Shown one piece after another: positions 20,616-27,601 of a stretch of DNA of 27,656 nt (position 1 is the first letter of the stretch; every line of letters starts with the position of its first letter). The DNA lies in NCBI GenBank assembly GCA_964489525.1, contig CAZAYY010000039.1, positions 1 through 27,656 on the forward strand, written 5' to 3'. Made by a program: the position numbers and the translations under genes. This stretch comes from CAZAYY01 sp964489525 (lineage in GTDB: Bacteria; Chloroflexota; Anaerolineae; Anaerolineales; JABWBV01). The notes beneath the pieces were generated by a model. That model saw only the letters and a program-made list of their open reading frames with translations. It did not search any database and had not been told where the DNA came from.

Positions 20616-21026
20616 TCAGGTCTCCAAAAAAACCATCAACCATGGGAACATATTGACCATATCGTGGGCACCGAAGGCATACTCCCAGTCATGCCTGGCA
20701 AAAATGGCCGCTAAGGGTACGCCGTAGAGGAGTCCCGTTACCAGGAATCTTTCAAGCGTAAAGCCATGCCCCATGCCGAAGGTAATCCCGCTAAAGAGTA
20801 CTGTGGCAACAACAGCCACAGCGGGGCGCGAGCGAAATGCCGGTCGCAGAAAGAAGGAGCACAATCCCATGAGAAACAGCCTGAACCAGGTTTCTTCGGC
20901 GAGCGGGGGATTTTGCAGGGAAAAACTAAAAAAACGGCCCCCGTTTTTCGGGGCAGAATCCCACCGGGCGAGGGCAAAACCCCCGGCCGTCCGCTGCAAA
21001 CAATGTTGGGTTGCTGCATTGCTCAT
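20616..21026 (-). pseudogene. 5'-truncated CPBP-family intramembrane protease
   Basis: The last ~97 residues are the catalytic half of a CPBP (CAAX protease and bacteriocin-processing) membrane protease: Pro-Leu-Ala-Glu44-Glu45-Thr-Trp-Phe-Arg49, Phe83-Gly-Met-Gly-His87 and His121-Asp-Met-Val-Asn125 are the three family motifs and all are intact. Complete members have several transmembrane helices before the Glu-Glu motif; here only about 40 non-hydrophobic residues precede it. Those residues are encoded by a palindrome-rich stretch beginning with a GTTRRRY/RYYYAAC-type box (21005-21011), so the real N-terminus seems to have been replaced by intergenic sequence. The ATG overlaps the stop of the upstream GNAT gene as TGATG, so it could still be translated. 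Probably inactive. Confidence 0.65.
21005..21011 (-). repeat. Truncated attC-like half-site inside the CPBP reading frame
   Basis: On the minus strand ACCCAAC fits RYYYAAC perfectly. It is followed by GCAGCGGACGGCC and a GC-rich stretch with the hairpin CCCCG-AAAAA-CGGGG. The matching second half is absent and the CPBP catalytic region begins instead, as if a deletion had fused the two. Confidence 0.35.
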
Positions 21027-21937
21027 CACCTCAACATTTTTTCGCAGCGGGCCCATTCGACAGCTTTGCGAAAACCCAATTCCTGATAAACTTTCTCATA
21101 TACCCGGTGTTCATTGACCAGGTCGGCGATGAGAATTTGGATACCGCCATGGTCGATGCATTTACGGACCGCCTTGATTAGCAATGGTTTCAAGCTATCC
21201 TCGTCCGGTGCATAGATATAATAATTTGCCGCGGTGGACGGGCGCAGCGTGTTGGGACCGGTCAGGCAGGCGGCGACCAGGGTTTCTAGCTTGCGCACGC
21301 CCAGGTGAGCGATGAGTTCCAGTTCCGGTCGGATTGCACCCCAGGCTATCATTTCCTGGATGCGGTTGAAGCACCATTCCGAAGAACGTCCGTACCAGTG
21401 CGTGGCAAGTTCGGCACACATTTGCAGATCTTTTTCCGGATCGATCTCTTCGGTTAGATTGGCGGGGATGTCTATGATTTTCTGGGCCATTTCGTACGTG
21501 TAGTAAACCTTATGCCCCCATTCGGTAATGGCATAGCCCATCTTCTCGGCCAAGAGAATGTCGCTGGGGGCCATGGTATTCACTCGCCCCACCACGCGCG
21601 AAATTCCCTTCTTCCTGATAGTTTCGAAGGCGTACGCGAGCATCAATTCGGCAGCGGCTTCGTGCCCTGGAAGCATTCGCGGGAAGTCGACAGTGGCCGT
21701 CGCAAACTCTCCCTCAGTCGGGGGATTGGCCTGCCAAAACATACAGCCGATCATTTCATCGCCAATGTAGCAATAGAGACGGGTGTCCGGATCGAAGCCA
21801 GGCAAGGCGTTCATCTTCTCCCAGTCTTCCTGGTCATGGGCGAGTGGCCATAACCAATTCAACGCAACCTGGATGCCAATCCGGGCGTGATCGGTTTCGA
21901 CACCTTTCCGATGATTCTTGATGGTATAGTCTCTCAA
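21026..21937 (-). CDS. Tandem GNAT-family N-acetyltransferase
   Basis: A 303-residue protein with two GNAT-like halves. The first (about 30-145) has Arg-Leu-Tyr-Cys-Tyr-Ile-Gly-Asp-Glu-Met-Ile-Gly and a Glu-Thr-Ile-Arg-Lys-Lys-Gly-Ile-Ser-Arg helix-strand pair ending in Glu-Lys-Met-Gly-Tyr. The second (about 190-300) repeats the plan and ends Glu-Lys-Val-Tyr-Gln-Glu-Leu-Gly-Phe-Arg-Lys. These are the acetyl-CoA-binding strand-helix and the typical family end. The acceptor is unknown. The start is a TTG at 21937, with GAAGAG about 9 nt upstream; no in-frame ATG exists nearby. Its stop overlaps the next start (TGATG). A GTTAGGC box lies about 55 nt upstream and GCCTAAC follows the CPBP fragment, so the two genes sit between cassette-like borders. 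Confidence 0.78.
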   Translation of the reverse strand: MRDYTIKNHRKGVETDHARIGIQVALNWLWPLAHDQEDWEKMNALPGFDPDTRLYCYIGDEMIGCMFWQANPPTEGEFATATVDFPRMLPGHEAAAELMLAYAFETIRKKGISRVVGRVNTMAPSDILLAEKMGYAITEWGHKVYYTYEMAQKIIDIPANLTEEIDPEKDLQMCAELATHWYGRSSEWCFNRIQEMIAWGAIRPELELIAHLGVRKLETLVAACLTGPNTLRPSTAANYYIYAPDEDSLKPLLIKAVRKCIDHGGIQILIADLVNEHRVYEKVYQELGFRKAVEWARCEKMLR

Positions 21938-22348
21938 TGATATGAGCTCTTCAGAATTTATATGTTTTCATTGCCTTATTGTGCAAGGGGCGGCCTAACG
22001 ATTAATTAAACTAAAAATGTGAAGTATAGCCGTTTATTTTGGTGGAAAATTCTGATTACCAGCCTGTTTCACGGCGCATAGCCTATACCAATATTATACA
22101 TCTATGCCACAAGCTAATTGTGGAAATTTTCCGATGTCCGAGCCACATCACCCTAAAAAGCATCCTTTGACTCAGTTTGCCCGGGGGCGCGTTTTGTTCA
22201 CTTATAGACACGGTCGCGCAGGATGCGGCGCTGTATTTTCTTCCTTCTTGCGATTGCCATGGGTTGGCCTTGGGGTTGTATTACACCTGGGAGGTAAGCC
22301 TGCCGCAAGATGTACCGTAAAAGCACAATCCTTTTCGTAAAGGATCTG
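21938..22348. other. AT-richer spacer between GNAT and luciferase-like genes
   Basis: No gene is seen in these 411 bases. Going from the GNAT side it holds a perfect GTTAGGC box on the minus strand (21993-21999, the attC R' consensus), a minus-strand TATAAT (22093-22098) without a convincing -35, the small palindrome GGAAATTTTCC (22122-22132), and the terminator of the luciferase-like gene (22319-22345). The higher AT content contrasts with its neighbours. Confidence 0.5.
22319..22345 (-). terminator. Weak intrinsic terminator after the luciferase-like gene
   Basis: ATCCTTT (22328-22334) and AAAGGAT (22339-22345) form a 7-bp stem with a four-base loop, four bases after the stop codon on the minus strand. 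A four-T run follows after a five-base gap, so it would be a weak terminator. Confidence 0.4.
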
Positions 22349-23233
22349 CTAGAGTTCTTTTACCGTCGGGATGATTTCCTTGGCAAAGGTGTCGAGCGGC
22401 GTGATTTGGTAAACATCAGGCATGTTGAATATCACATGGGTGAAGCCCATCTTCGAAAGGCCTTTGATCCGACGGAGGGTGCCATCTACCGTATCATTCC
22501 CGGAAAGGTTCACCGTACCCAGGGAAGTTTTCTCGATGGTATCATAGTCGCGCCCCAGTTCCTCGCAATGCGACTTGAGCGCGTCCAGCGCTTTTTGCAT
22601 ATTTCCTGTACCTGCTCCTTCAAATAAATTGCAGGCATCCGCATATTGTGCCACCATTCGCAAAGTTTTCTTTGGGCCCATACCGCCAATCATGATCCGT
22701 GGATGTGGCTGTGAGAGCGGGCGGGGATTATTGGTGATTGCTGGCGCAGAAAAATGCTGACCCATAAAGGATGTCTCATCACTACTCCAAAGCGCCTTCG
22801 CCAATTTCAAATTGTCTTCCAGTTGCTCGAAGCGTTCTGATGTAGAAGGGTAGGGGATTCCGTACCCTTTTGCTTCTTCTTCATACCACGCCGCACCAAT
22901 GCCAAGATACGCTCGCCCGCCTGACAAAATATCCAGAGTATTGACCATCTTCATCAAAACAGCGGGATGGCGATAAATGATACCCGTCACCAAGACACCA
23001 AGATAGGCTTTTTCCGTTAGCCCGGCAAAATATCCGAGCGTGGTATAACTTTCCAACATCGGGTCCGAATAGGCTTCGCCAAACAACCCCTTGATTTGAT
23101 AGTAATGATCCATCACCCACAGGCTGTGAAATCCTGCTTTTTCAGCGTTGGTGACAATGTCTTTCAACTTTGGGCGGATGGCAGCCGTGCCGCCGGGGTA
23201 CTTAAAAGACGGGATTTGCAATCCAATTTTCAT
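22349..23233 (-). CDS. LLM-class (luciferase-like) F420/FMN-dependent oxidoreductase
   Basis: A 294-residue TIM-barrel protein of the bacterial luciferase-like family, the branch usually annotated F420-dependent. It has Phe-His-Ser-Leu-Trp-Val-Met-Asp-His-Tyr in the second strand, Gly-Val-Leu-Val-Thr-Gly-Ile-Ile-Tyr-Arg-His-Pro-Ala, Asp-Ile-Leu-Ser-Gly-Gly-Arg-Ala-Tyr-Leu-Gly-Ile-Gly-Ala-Ala-Trp and Pro-Arg-Ile-Met-Ile-Gly-Gly: the cofactor-binding signatures in order. The substrate is unknown, and no F420 synthesis gene is present. AAGGAG lies 7 nt before the ATG at 23233; the TTG at 23239 in the same frame is too close to it. An attC-like site separates it from the upstream glycosyltransferase gene. 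Confidence 0.88.
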   Translation of the reverse strand: MKIGLQIPSFKYPGGTAAIRPKLKDIVTNAEKAGFHSLWVMDHYYQIKGLFGEAYSDPMLESYTTLGYFAGLTEKAYLGVLVTGIIYRHPAVLMKMVNTLDILSGGRAYLGIGAAWYEEEAKGYGIPYPSTSERFEQLEDNLKLAKALWSSDETSFMGQHFSAPAITNNPRPLSQPHPRIMIGGMGPKKTLRMVAQYADACNLFEGAGTGNMQKALDALKSHCEELGRDYDTIEKTSLGTVNLSGNDTVDGTLRRIKGLSKMGFTHVIFNMPDVYQITPLDTFAKEIIPTVKEL

Positions 23234-23271
23234 GATCAAGCTCCTTTTAGATATTGTTCATCGGCGAAGCC

Positions 23272-23348
23272 GTCCAACCAGAAAAAAGGGACAGGAATCT
23301 GCTCAGGATGCACGCAGAATCCGGTGTCCACGATGCGCTTTGTTGGGC
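23272..23348 (-). repeat. Best attC-like site: between glycosyltransferase and luciferase-like genes
   Basis: On the minus strand GCCCAAC (plus 23342-23348) fits RYYYAAC and GTTGGAC (plus 23272-23278) fits GTTRRRY, both perfectly, and they are mutually complementary at 6 of 7 positions. Between them GGACAGGAATCTGC (23289-23302) pairs with GCAGAATCCGGTGTCC (23314-23329): 13 pairs, one mismatch, and two unpaired bases, with an 11-base loop. At 77 bp the whole site falls in the usual attC size range. Outer boxes plus imperfect inner arms with bulged bases are the hallmark of attC. Confidence 0.55.
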
Positions 23349-23365
23349 GGTGTCTTTGACAAAAT

Positions 23366-24667
23366 TTATGCGAGATAGTTACCATACTCTCCTTTCTTTT
23401 GCTTGAATTGCGCGGCATGGCGCTCAATGATCTCCACTGCCCGCGCCACCCCATGCTCGGCGCGGATTTTTTCGCCCAGAGCAGCGGCGCGGGCGCGCAG
23501 CGTGGCATCCGTTAGCATCACCTGAATTGCTTCTGCCAGTTTTTCAGCGGTCAGTTGTTTCAACCCGATTGCACGCGGGCCAACCCCTAGCTGCACCACA
23601 CGCTCGCCCCAACTGGCCTGGTCACCCGCAAAGGGCGTAATAAGGGTGGGCACGCCGGACCGCAGGCTGGCGCCTGTGGTGCCTGCGCCGCCGTGATGGA
23701 CAACGGCTGCCATGCGCGGAAACAGCCAATCATGGGGAATATTCTCAACAAACAGCACGCTGGGGGGAGCGGGCTGCCGGGTGAGGCCGCCCCAGCCGGT
23801 TGAGATCACCCCACGCTGCCCGTTCATTTCCAAGGCGCGCAAGATGAGGCGCGTTTTCTGTTCCGAGTCACCGATATTGATACTGCCGTATCCCACATAC
23901 ACGGGCGGTGGGCCGCTCTCCAAGAATTGCTGCACCTCAGCGGGCGGCTGCCAATTGGGGGGTGAGTCTAAAAACCAATAGCCGGTGATGTGCTGCAGTT
24001 CATCCCAATCCGCAGGCTTGGGGAGGACATGGGCGCTAAAGCCATAGAGCGAGGGGATTCCCATGCGTTTGGCGTAGGCCCGTTGGTTGGCAAATGACCC
24101 CCACGCTTTTTGCCCCAACTTTTTCCGTAAGGGGTTGGAGAGCGGGCCGCTCATGCCGCTCCACAAAATCTTGTGCATCAGCGAATGGGTGAGAAGATTG
24201 TAGCCTGCACCTAACGAGAAGCGCGGCTGGCCGAGGAAAAACGATGGAAATGCGCGGGTGGGCGCAAATGGGACAGGGTATGCATGGGCTGCAGGTACAT
24301 TGCGCTGCTGGGCGGCGTCCAATGCGCCGGTGCTGGTGGGGGTGTCAATGATAAAATCCGCGTGTTGGATGGCGGCCCACACTTCGTCCATCGCCTCTGC
24401 GCCCAGCTGGATCAATTGACGCATTCTGCCGATTACCCGCACGGGATTGCGGCTCTTGAGCGCTGCCAGGGTTTCAGGGTGGAGGGTAAATTCCTGCACG
24501 TTAAACCGGGTTGGGTGCGCTTGCACACCATAGCCCTGGATCCAATCCGCATAGGCGTGGGAGGTGGCGAGAGTGACCTGATGCCCGGCGTGTTGTAAAC
24601 CAACTGCCAGGGCCAAATACGGTTGAACATCACCGCGCGTACCGTGGGAAGTAATGAGGATTTTCAT
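23366..24667 (-). CDS. GT1-family glycosyltransferase (UGT / sterol-glucosyltransferase type)
   Basis: A 433-residue GT-B fold enzyme that would transfer a sugar from a nucleotide-sugar donor to a lipid, sterol-like or natural-product acceptor. The N-terminus Met-Lys-Ile-Leu-Ile-Thr-Ser-His-Gly-Thr-Arg-Gly-Asp-Val-Gln-Pro-Tyr is typical of the sterol/rhamnosyl-glucosyltransferase branch. Near residues 320-345, His-His-Gly-Gly-Ala-Gly-Thr-Thr ... Gly-Val-Pro ... Pro-Phe-Ala-Gly-Asp-Gln is the donor-binding signature. The gene is full length. The ribosome site is weak: GGAGG lies 14 nt before the ATG. The donor and acceptor cannot be told from the sequence. Confidence 0.88.
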   Translation of the reverse strand: MKILITSHGTRGDVQPYLALAVGLQHAGHQVTLATSHAYADWIQGYGVQAHPTRFNVQEFTLHPETLAALKSRNPVRVIGRMRQLIQLGAEAMDEVWAAIQHADFIIDTPTSTGALDAAQQRNVPAAHAYPVPFAPTRAFPSFFLGQPRFSLGAGYNLLTHSLMHKILWSGMSGPLSNPLRKKLGQKAWGSFANQRAYAKRMGIPSLYGFSAHVLPKPADWDELQHITGYWFLDSPPNWQPPAEVQQFLESGPPPVYVGYGSINIGDSEQKTRLILRALEMNGQRGVISTGWGGLTRQPAPPSVLFVENIPHDWLFPRMAAVVHHGGAGTTGASLRSGVPTLITPFAGDQASWGERVVQLGVGPRAIGLKQLTAEKLAEAIQVMLTDATLRARAAALGEKIRAEHGVARAVEIIERHAAQFKQKKGEYGNYLA

Positions 24668-24969
24668 TGTGATGCGCTGTAGCCTCCTACGATGAATTTG
24701 TCTTCACACCATCCGGCATAAGGCGTTATCCTACAAACAGCCGGCTAACGGCTGGCGTTATCTGCGGGTGGAAGGGTGGCGCTGCTCGCGGGCGGAGCTT
24801 GTAAACCTTCTAACTCATTATCACACAAATTCCCCCGAATTGTCGCTGAATCCCCACATCGAAGTTGATCGGGTGTGCGCGATGTCAGGCCGCTTTTGAT
24901 TTTTAAAACCAGACTTTCCTTATAGACACGAAGGTGGTCTGTGATTCGATATTGCCATCAAGGTGCAGT
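24668..24969. other. Spacer between methyltransferase B and glycosyltransferase genes
   Basis: No gene is seen. It contains a 9-bp direct repeat, GGCGTTATC (24722-24730 and 24754-24762), flanking the hairpin CAGCCG-GCTAA-CGGCTG (24738-24754). Further on is a weak attC-like site (24808-24890). The nearby GGCATAAGGCGTTATCC is itself partly palindromic. The two elements may be remnants of two cassette junctions. Confidence 0.5.
24808..24890 (-). repeat. Weak attC-like remnant upstream of the glycosyltransferase gene
   Basis: On the minus strand GCCTGAC (plus 24884-24890) is one base from RYYYAAC, and GTTAGAA (plus 24808-24814) is one base from GTTRRRY. CACAC (24822-24826) and GTGTG (24873-24877) could form short inner arms. 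Support is weak on its own but it occupies the expected position. Confidence 0.25.
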
Positions 24970-25659
24970 TCAGCCTGAAGAGGCTGGCTTCGTACCAATC
25001 ACAAATTCTCCTGGCAGTCCCAGCAAATGAATCCGTTCCTTGTGCTGGATCCCAAATCCAGCATCCTTAATGGACTGTTCGAGATAGATAGGCCTACAGT
25101 CGATATATTGGGGAAATCTCTGGTGTAACCACTCGTACAATCTCAGGTGTCGCGAATTTCCGCCTGCTTTCGACATGCTTATGACCCCGACCCTTCCATT
25201 GGGTTTCAAAACGCGCCGGATCTCAGCAAGCACCTTTGGGATTTCAGGTGTATCAAACAGCTCAAGTACAAAGCTTGAAAAAACCGCGTCGAATTGGTTG
25301 CTGGCATACGGCATTTTGAGTGCATCATCACAGGTTAATTCAACCCTGCGCCAAAGCCCGGCCTTTTCCAATCGCCTTCTGCTGACAGCAAGCATCCCAG
25401 AGGAAATATCGATTCCAAAAACCCTGCCTTCTTCCCCCACTGCCTCGGCGATTTGTTTCAAGCAATGGCCAGTTCCAAACCCAATCTCAAGAACGGTCTC
25501 GCCCTCTTTAATATTCATTTGCTTCAAAGCCATTTTGTTGAATTTCTGCTCAAAGCCCCCGGCAACATAGTCATAGAACCGGCTCATGCGATCGTAGCTC
25601 TCTTTTGCTTGAGTCTTGGTTCGGGTGACTCGCGATATTGGGTCAAGATCCGGATACAT
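24970..25659 (-). CDS. Class I SAM-dependent methyltransferase, copy B
   Basis: A 229-residue methyltransferase, the sister of the gene at 19362-20051. Its SAM-binding motif I (Val56 to Gly64) and Asp84 are the same. The differences are at residues 2, 5, 16, 20, 23, 51, 52 and 72 and in the last four residues (Ala-Ser-Ser-Gly here, Gly-Val-Val-Gly there). All but the last lie in the N-terminal third. The upstream 50 bases are related in both copies and carry the same weak AGGT ribosome site, so the duplicated unit included the leader. The substrate is unknown; the two enzymes should have the same specificity. It follows the APH-type gene across an attC-like site. Confidence 0.88.
   Translation of the reverse strand: MYPDLDPISRVTRTKTQAKESYDRMSRFYDYVAGGFEQKFNKMALKQMNIKEGETVLEIGFGTGHCLKQIAEAVGEEGRVFGIDISSGMLAVSRRRLEKAGLWRRVELTCDDALKMPYASNQFDAVFSSFVLELFDTPEIPKVLAEIRRVLKPNGRVGVISMSKAGGNSRHLRLYEWLHQRFPQYIDCRPIYLEQSIKDAGFGIQHKERIHLLGLPGEFVIGTKPASSG
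24986..25444 (-). repeat. Long direct repeat, copy B (459 bp identical to 19378-19836)
   Basis: Exact partner of the block in copy A. Identity stops in the Pro codon four before the stop, and at codon 72 on the 5' side. Sequence beyond the 3' end is unrelated in the two copies. Confidence 0.95.
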
Positions 25660-25707
25660 TTGGCTTTACCTGGTCGTTGTTTGTTTGGTGAGGTCTTTTT
25701 GAAAGCG

Positions 25708-25833
25708 GGTTAATGGTTGGCTTCAGTGACGGGGCGGTGCAATTGAACAACTGGCTCTGCCCGGAACCAATGAACCTGATTTGCGCCGATCTCCTCGGAG
25801 CGACAGCCCCGTCCACTGAAAGCGGTGTTAGCT
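25708..25833 (-). repeat. attC-like site between the APH-type and methyltransferase B genes
   Basis: TTCAGTGACGGGGC (25722-25735) pairs with GCCCCGTCCACTGAA (25806-25820): 14 pairs with one unpaired base, the asymmetry seen between the inner boxes of attC. Outer boxes on the minus strand are AGCTAAC (25827-25833) and ATTAACC (25708-25714), close to RYYYAAC and GTTRRRY but not perfect. The TAA stop of the APH-type gene (25828-25830) lies inside the first box, as is common for cassette genes. Size 126 bp, within the attC range. Confidence 0.5.
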
Positions 25834-26640
25834 GCTGCTTTCAGTGAGACATCGGTCGACAATCGCCCTTAAATTGCCTTCTTCTCCAGGGATACTTACA
25901 TCCGACAGAAAGTTGGCAGCCATCACTGCTTGCCAACCAGTTAAGGATTCTTTGATGTCAGGGCGTAGTTGAAGGTATGTTTTGAGATATGCTCCTAAGA
26001 ACAACCTGCGAATCCATTCTAGTAGCCACCTCATTGGGGTGCCTTCCGGCGCTTTAGCAGCTTCCAGAATGGTTATCGTACGGGCTACATCTCCGCTGGC
26101 AACACCTTTCGACACCGTCATCCAATCGATAATTACAGGGCCTTTGGGAGTCAGGATGATATTACCGGGATGAAAATCACCATGGCATAGGCCATTCCCA
26201 TCGGGCAATCTATCGAGTAGCTGGAGAATTCGGGTTTTTAGGTCTTCTGCTATCTTTGCTGAAGCAGGGATTCCCCCTGTGGCCCAATCTCGCTGGGTTT
26301 CCAAATTGGCAGGGGCTTGTACGTCATGAATTTGCGCATGTAATTTCGCTAGAAGCTGTCCATATCTGGCGACATTCCATGGTTTTGTGGCTAGCTCATT
26401 GAGCAGTGATGGGCCTTCGACTCTCTCATAAACAATCCCTATGCGATTATTTATTTCCGCTGTTTCATAAACTTTTGGAACAGGTAATTGTGATTCCTGA
26501 ATGTATCTTCCGATTTCTATTTCTTTGTCAATCCACGCTTGGGGTATGGTTGGAAAGAAGAGTTTCAGGACTTTTCCATCAGCATAGGGATAGATTTCGG
26601 CTGTACGGCCGACTGCGATGGGTGGTTGATGGTCATTCAT
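25828..26640 (-). CDS. Aminoglycoside-phosphotransferase-family small-molecule kinase
   Basis: A 270-residue APH-fold kinase. The catalytic loop His-Gly-Asp-Phe-His-Pro-Gly-Asn (about 152-159) and the metal-binding Ile-Asp-Trp (about 170) are intact. The N-lobe has Lys-Val-Leu-Lys-Leu-Phe-Phe and a Glu-Ile-Glu-Ile-Gly-Arg helix for ATP binding. The family includes antibiotic kinases but also many metabolite kinases, and nothing here shows that the substrate is an antibiotic. The ATG overlaps the stop of the SRPBCC gene as ATGA, so the two are translationally coupled. The TAA stop lies inside the attC-like box of the next junction. Confidence 0.85.
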   Translation of the reverse strand: MNDHQPPIAVGRTAEIYPYADGKVLKLFFPTIPQAWIDKEIEIGRYIQESQLPVPKVYETAEINNRIGIVYERVEGPSLLNELATKPWNVARYGQLLAKLHAQIHDVQAPANLETQRDWATGGIPASAKIAEDLKTRILQLLDRLPDGNGLCHGDFHPGNIILTPKGPVIIDWMTVSKGVASGDVARTITILEAAKAPEGTPMRWLLEWIRRLFLGAYLKTYLQLRPDIKESLTGWQAVMAANFLSDVSIPGEEGNLRAIVDRCLTESSS

Positions 26641-27077
26641 CTTGCTTGCCCCTGCTCAACCCTTTTCTTGAGCGCTTCTCCCATTTCTACCATCGCTGAT
26701 AATCCATTCGTTTCCAGGTCTTTGGCTTGCATAGGAACCAGCAACCCTTCGAATTGCTCCCGATCCATGAACTTGACTGTATGGTTATCAATTGTTTCGA
26801 TCTGAAAAATGTGGAGCCCTCGGAAAAGAACGGGATGGATTACGTAAAATTTCCAGGCAAATTGTTTGTACGGCTCCACTTCGGTAACCTTGCAAACAAA
26901 TTTCATGTCTTTTGACGCCGTTTTCGCTGAGACTTCTACGGTTTCCCCTGGTTCAACTTTGCCAGTCCCTCGATAGAGCAAGGGGTTCCATTCAGAATAT
27001 TTCCCTAAATCCGTCAGTACCTGCCAGACTTGTTCTGCGGTTGCTTGTAGCTCAATTTCATTTCTATTTTCTTTCAT
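26637..27077 (-). CDS. SRPBCC / START-like small-ligand-binding protein
   Basis: A 146-residue SRPBCC-fold protein (polyketide cyclase/dehydrase-like). It opens with the usual strand-helix, Asn-Glu-Ile-Glu-Leu-Gln-Ala-Thr-Ala-Glu-Gln-Val-Trp-Gln-Val-Leu-Thr-Asp, followed by Tyr-Ser-Glu-Trp-Asn-Pro-Leu, and closes with a long amphipathic helix. The fold forms a deep hydrophobic pocket; the ligand and any enzymatic activity cannot be predicted. An AGGAG box ends 8 nt before the ATG. The stop overlaps the APH-type start as ATGA, so the pair forms a two-gene unit. Confidence 0.85.
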   Translation of the reverse strand: MKENRNEIELQATAEQVWQVLTDLGKYSEWNPLLYRGTGKVEPGETVEVSAKTASKDMKFVCKVTEVEPYKQFAWKFYVIHPVLFRGLHIFQIETIDNHTVKFMDREQFEGLLVPMQAKDLETNGLSAMVEMGEALKKRVEQGQAR

Positions 27078-27601
27078 CTCTCACTCTCCTCTTTGAGTGA
27101 AAACACGTAATGAAATTCGCCTGCTGTGAAAGCACGATGGGATTTGTGGCGAGATGGTTATTTCCCGATGACGTAATTATTTAATTTTTTGTCTCTTTCC
27201 TTTCCTACGCGAGAAGATATTGGTAACATTTCCGGCAGCCAACACTTTATTATGCTGCAATCGTTCAGTTCATCTGCCCCTGTTATTTTGATTATACACG
27301 GTTTTTTAACCCACATCATCGCCTGGTTCGTGGAATGGCAATCGCATCTTATTCAAAAAAACCGCCAAATTTCGATACATTCCTGCCCAACCGGGCTTCA
27401 TTCGCCTGAATATTTGAGTGCTTGCAGACGGTTATGACGCCAGTTGAGAGTCACCTCCAAGGTGACTGGCCACTTAAAACCCTTTGGAATTTCAATTGCG
27501 AAGGGAGAGCAATCGTATCGAAATCAAGTCTCCCTCTTAATGCAAATGATGATCCACCCACCGCTTGCATCGCCAAACGCACCAGAATCCCCCGCTGCCT
27601 T
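27078..27601. other. AT-richer spacer before the SRPBCC gene
   Basis: I see no believable gene in these 524 bases. There is a minus-strand TATAAT (27291-27296) without a clear -35, and a hairpin AGTCACCT-CCA-AGGTGACT (27449-27467) of the short palindromic intergenic type. ATGCAA/TTGCAT arms (27540-27545, 27565-27570) lie near the end. A second copy of the 110-residue gene starts at 27602. Confidence 0.5.
27449..27467. repeat. Short perfect hairpin, REP-like
   Basis: Eight-bp arms around a three-base loop (AGTCACCT, CCA, AGGTGACT). No T-run follows on either strand. It resembles short dispersed palindromes, but no second copy is in the window. Confidence 0.5.

Noticed and set aside
25828..26640. 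Calling the APH-type gene an antibiotic-resistance gene
   Set aside because: Only the general kinase fold is visible; the family includes many metabolite kinases and no resistance-specific residue can be read.
27189..27437. 82-codon plus-strand frame in the last spacer
   Set aside because: AT-rich, no ribosome site, antisense to the expected promoter region of the SRPBCC gene, and not protein-like.
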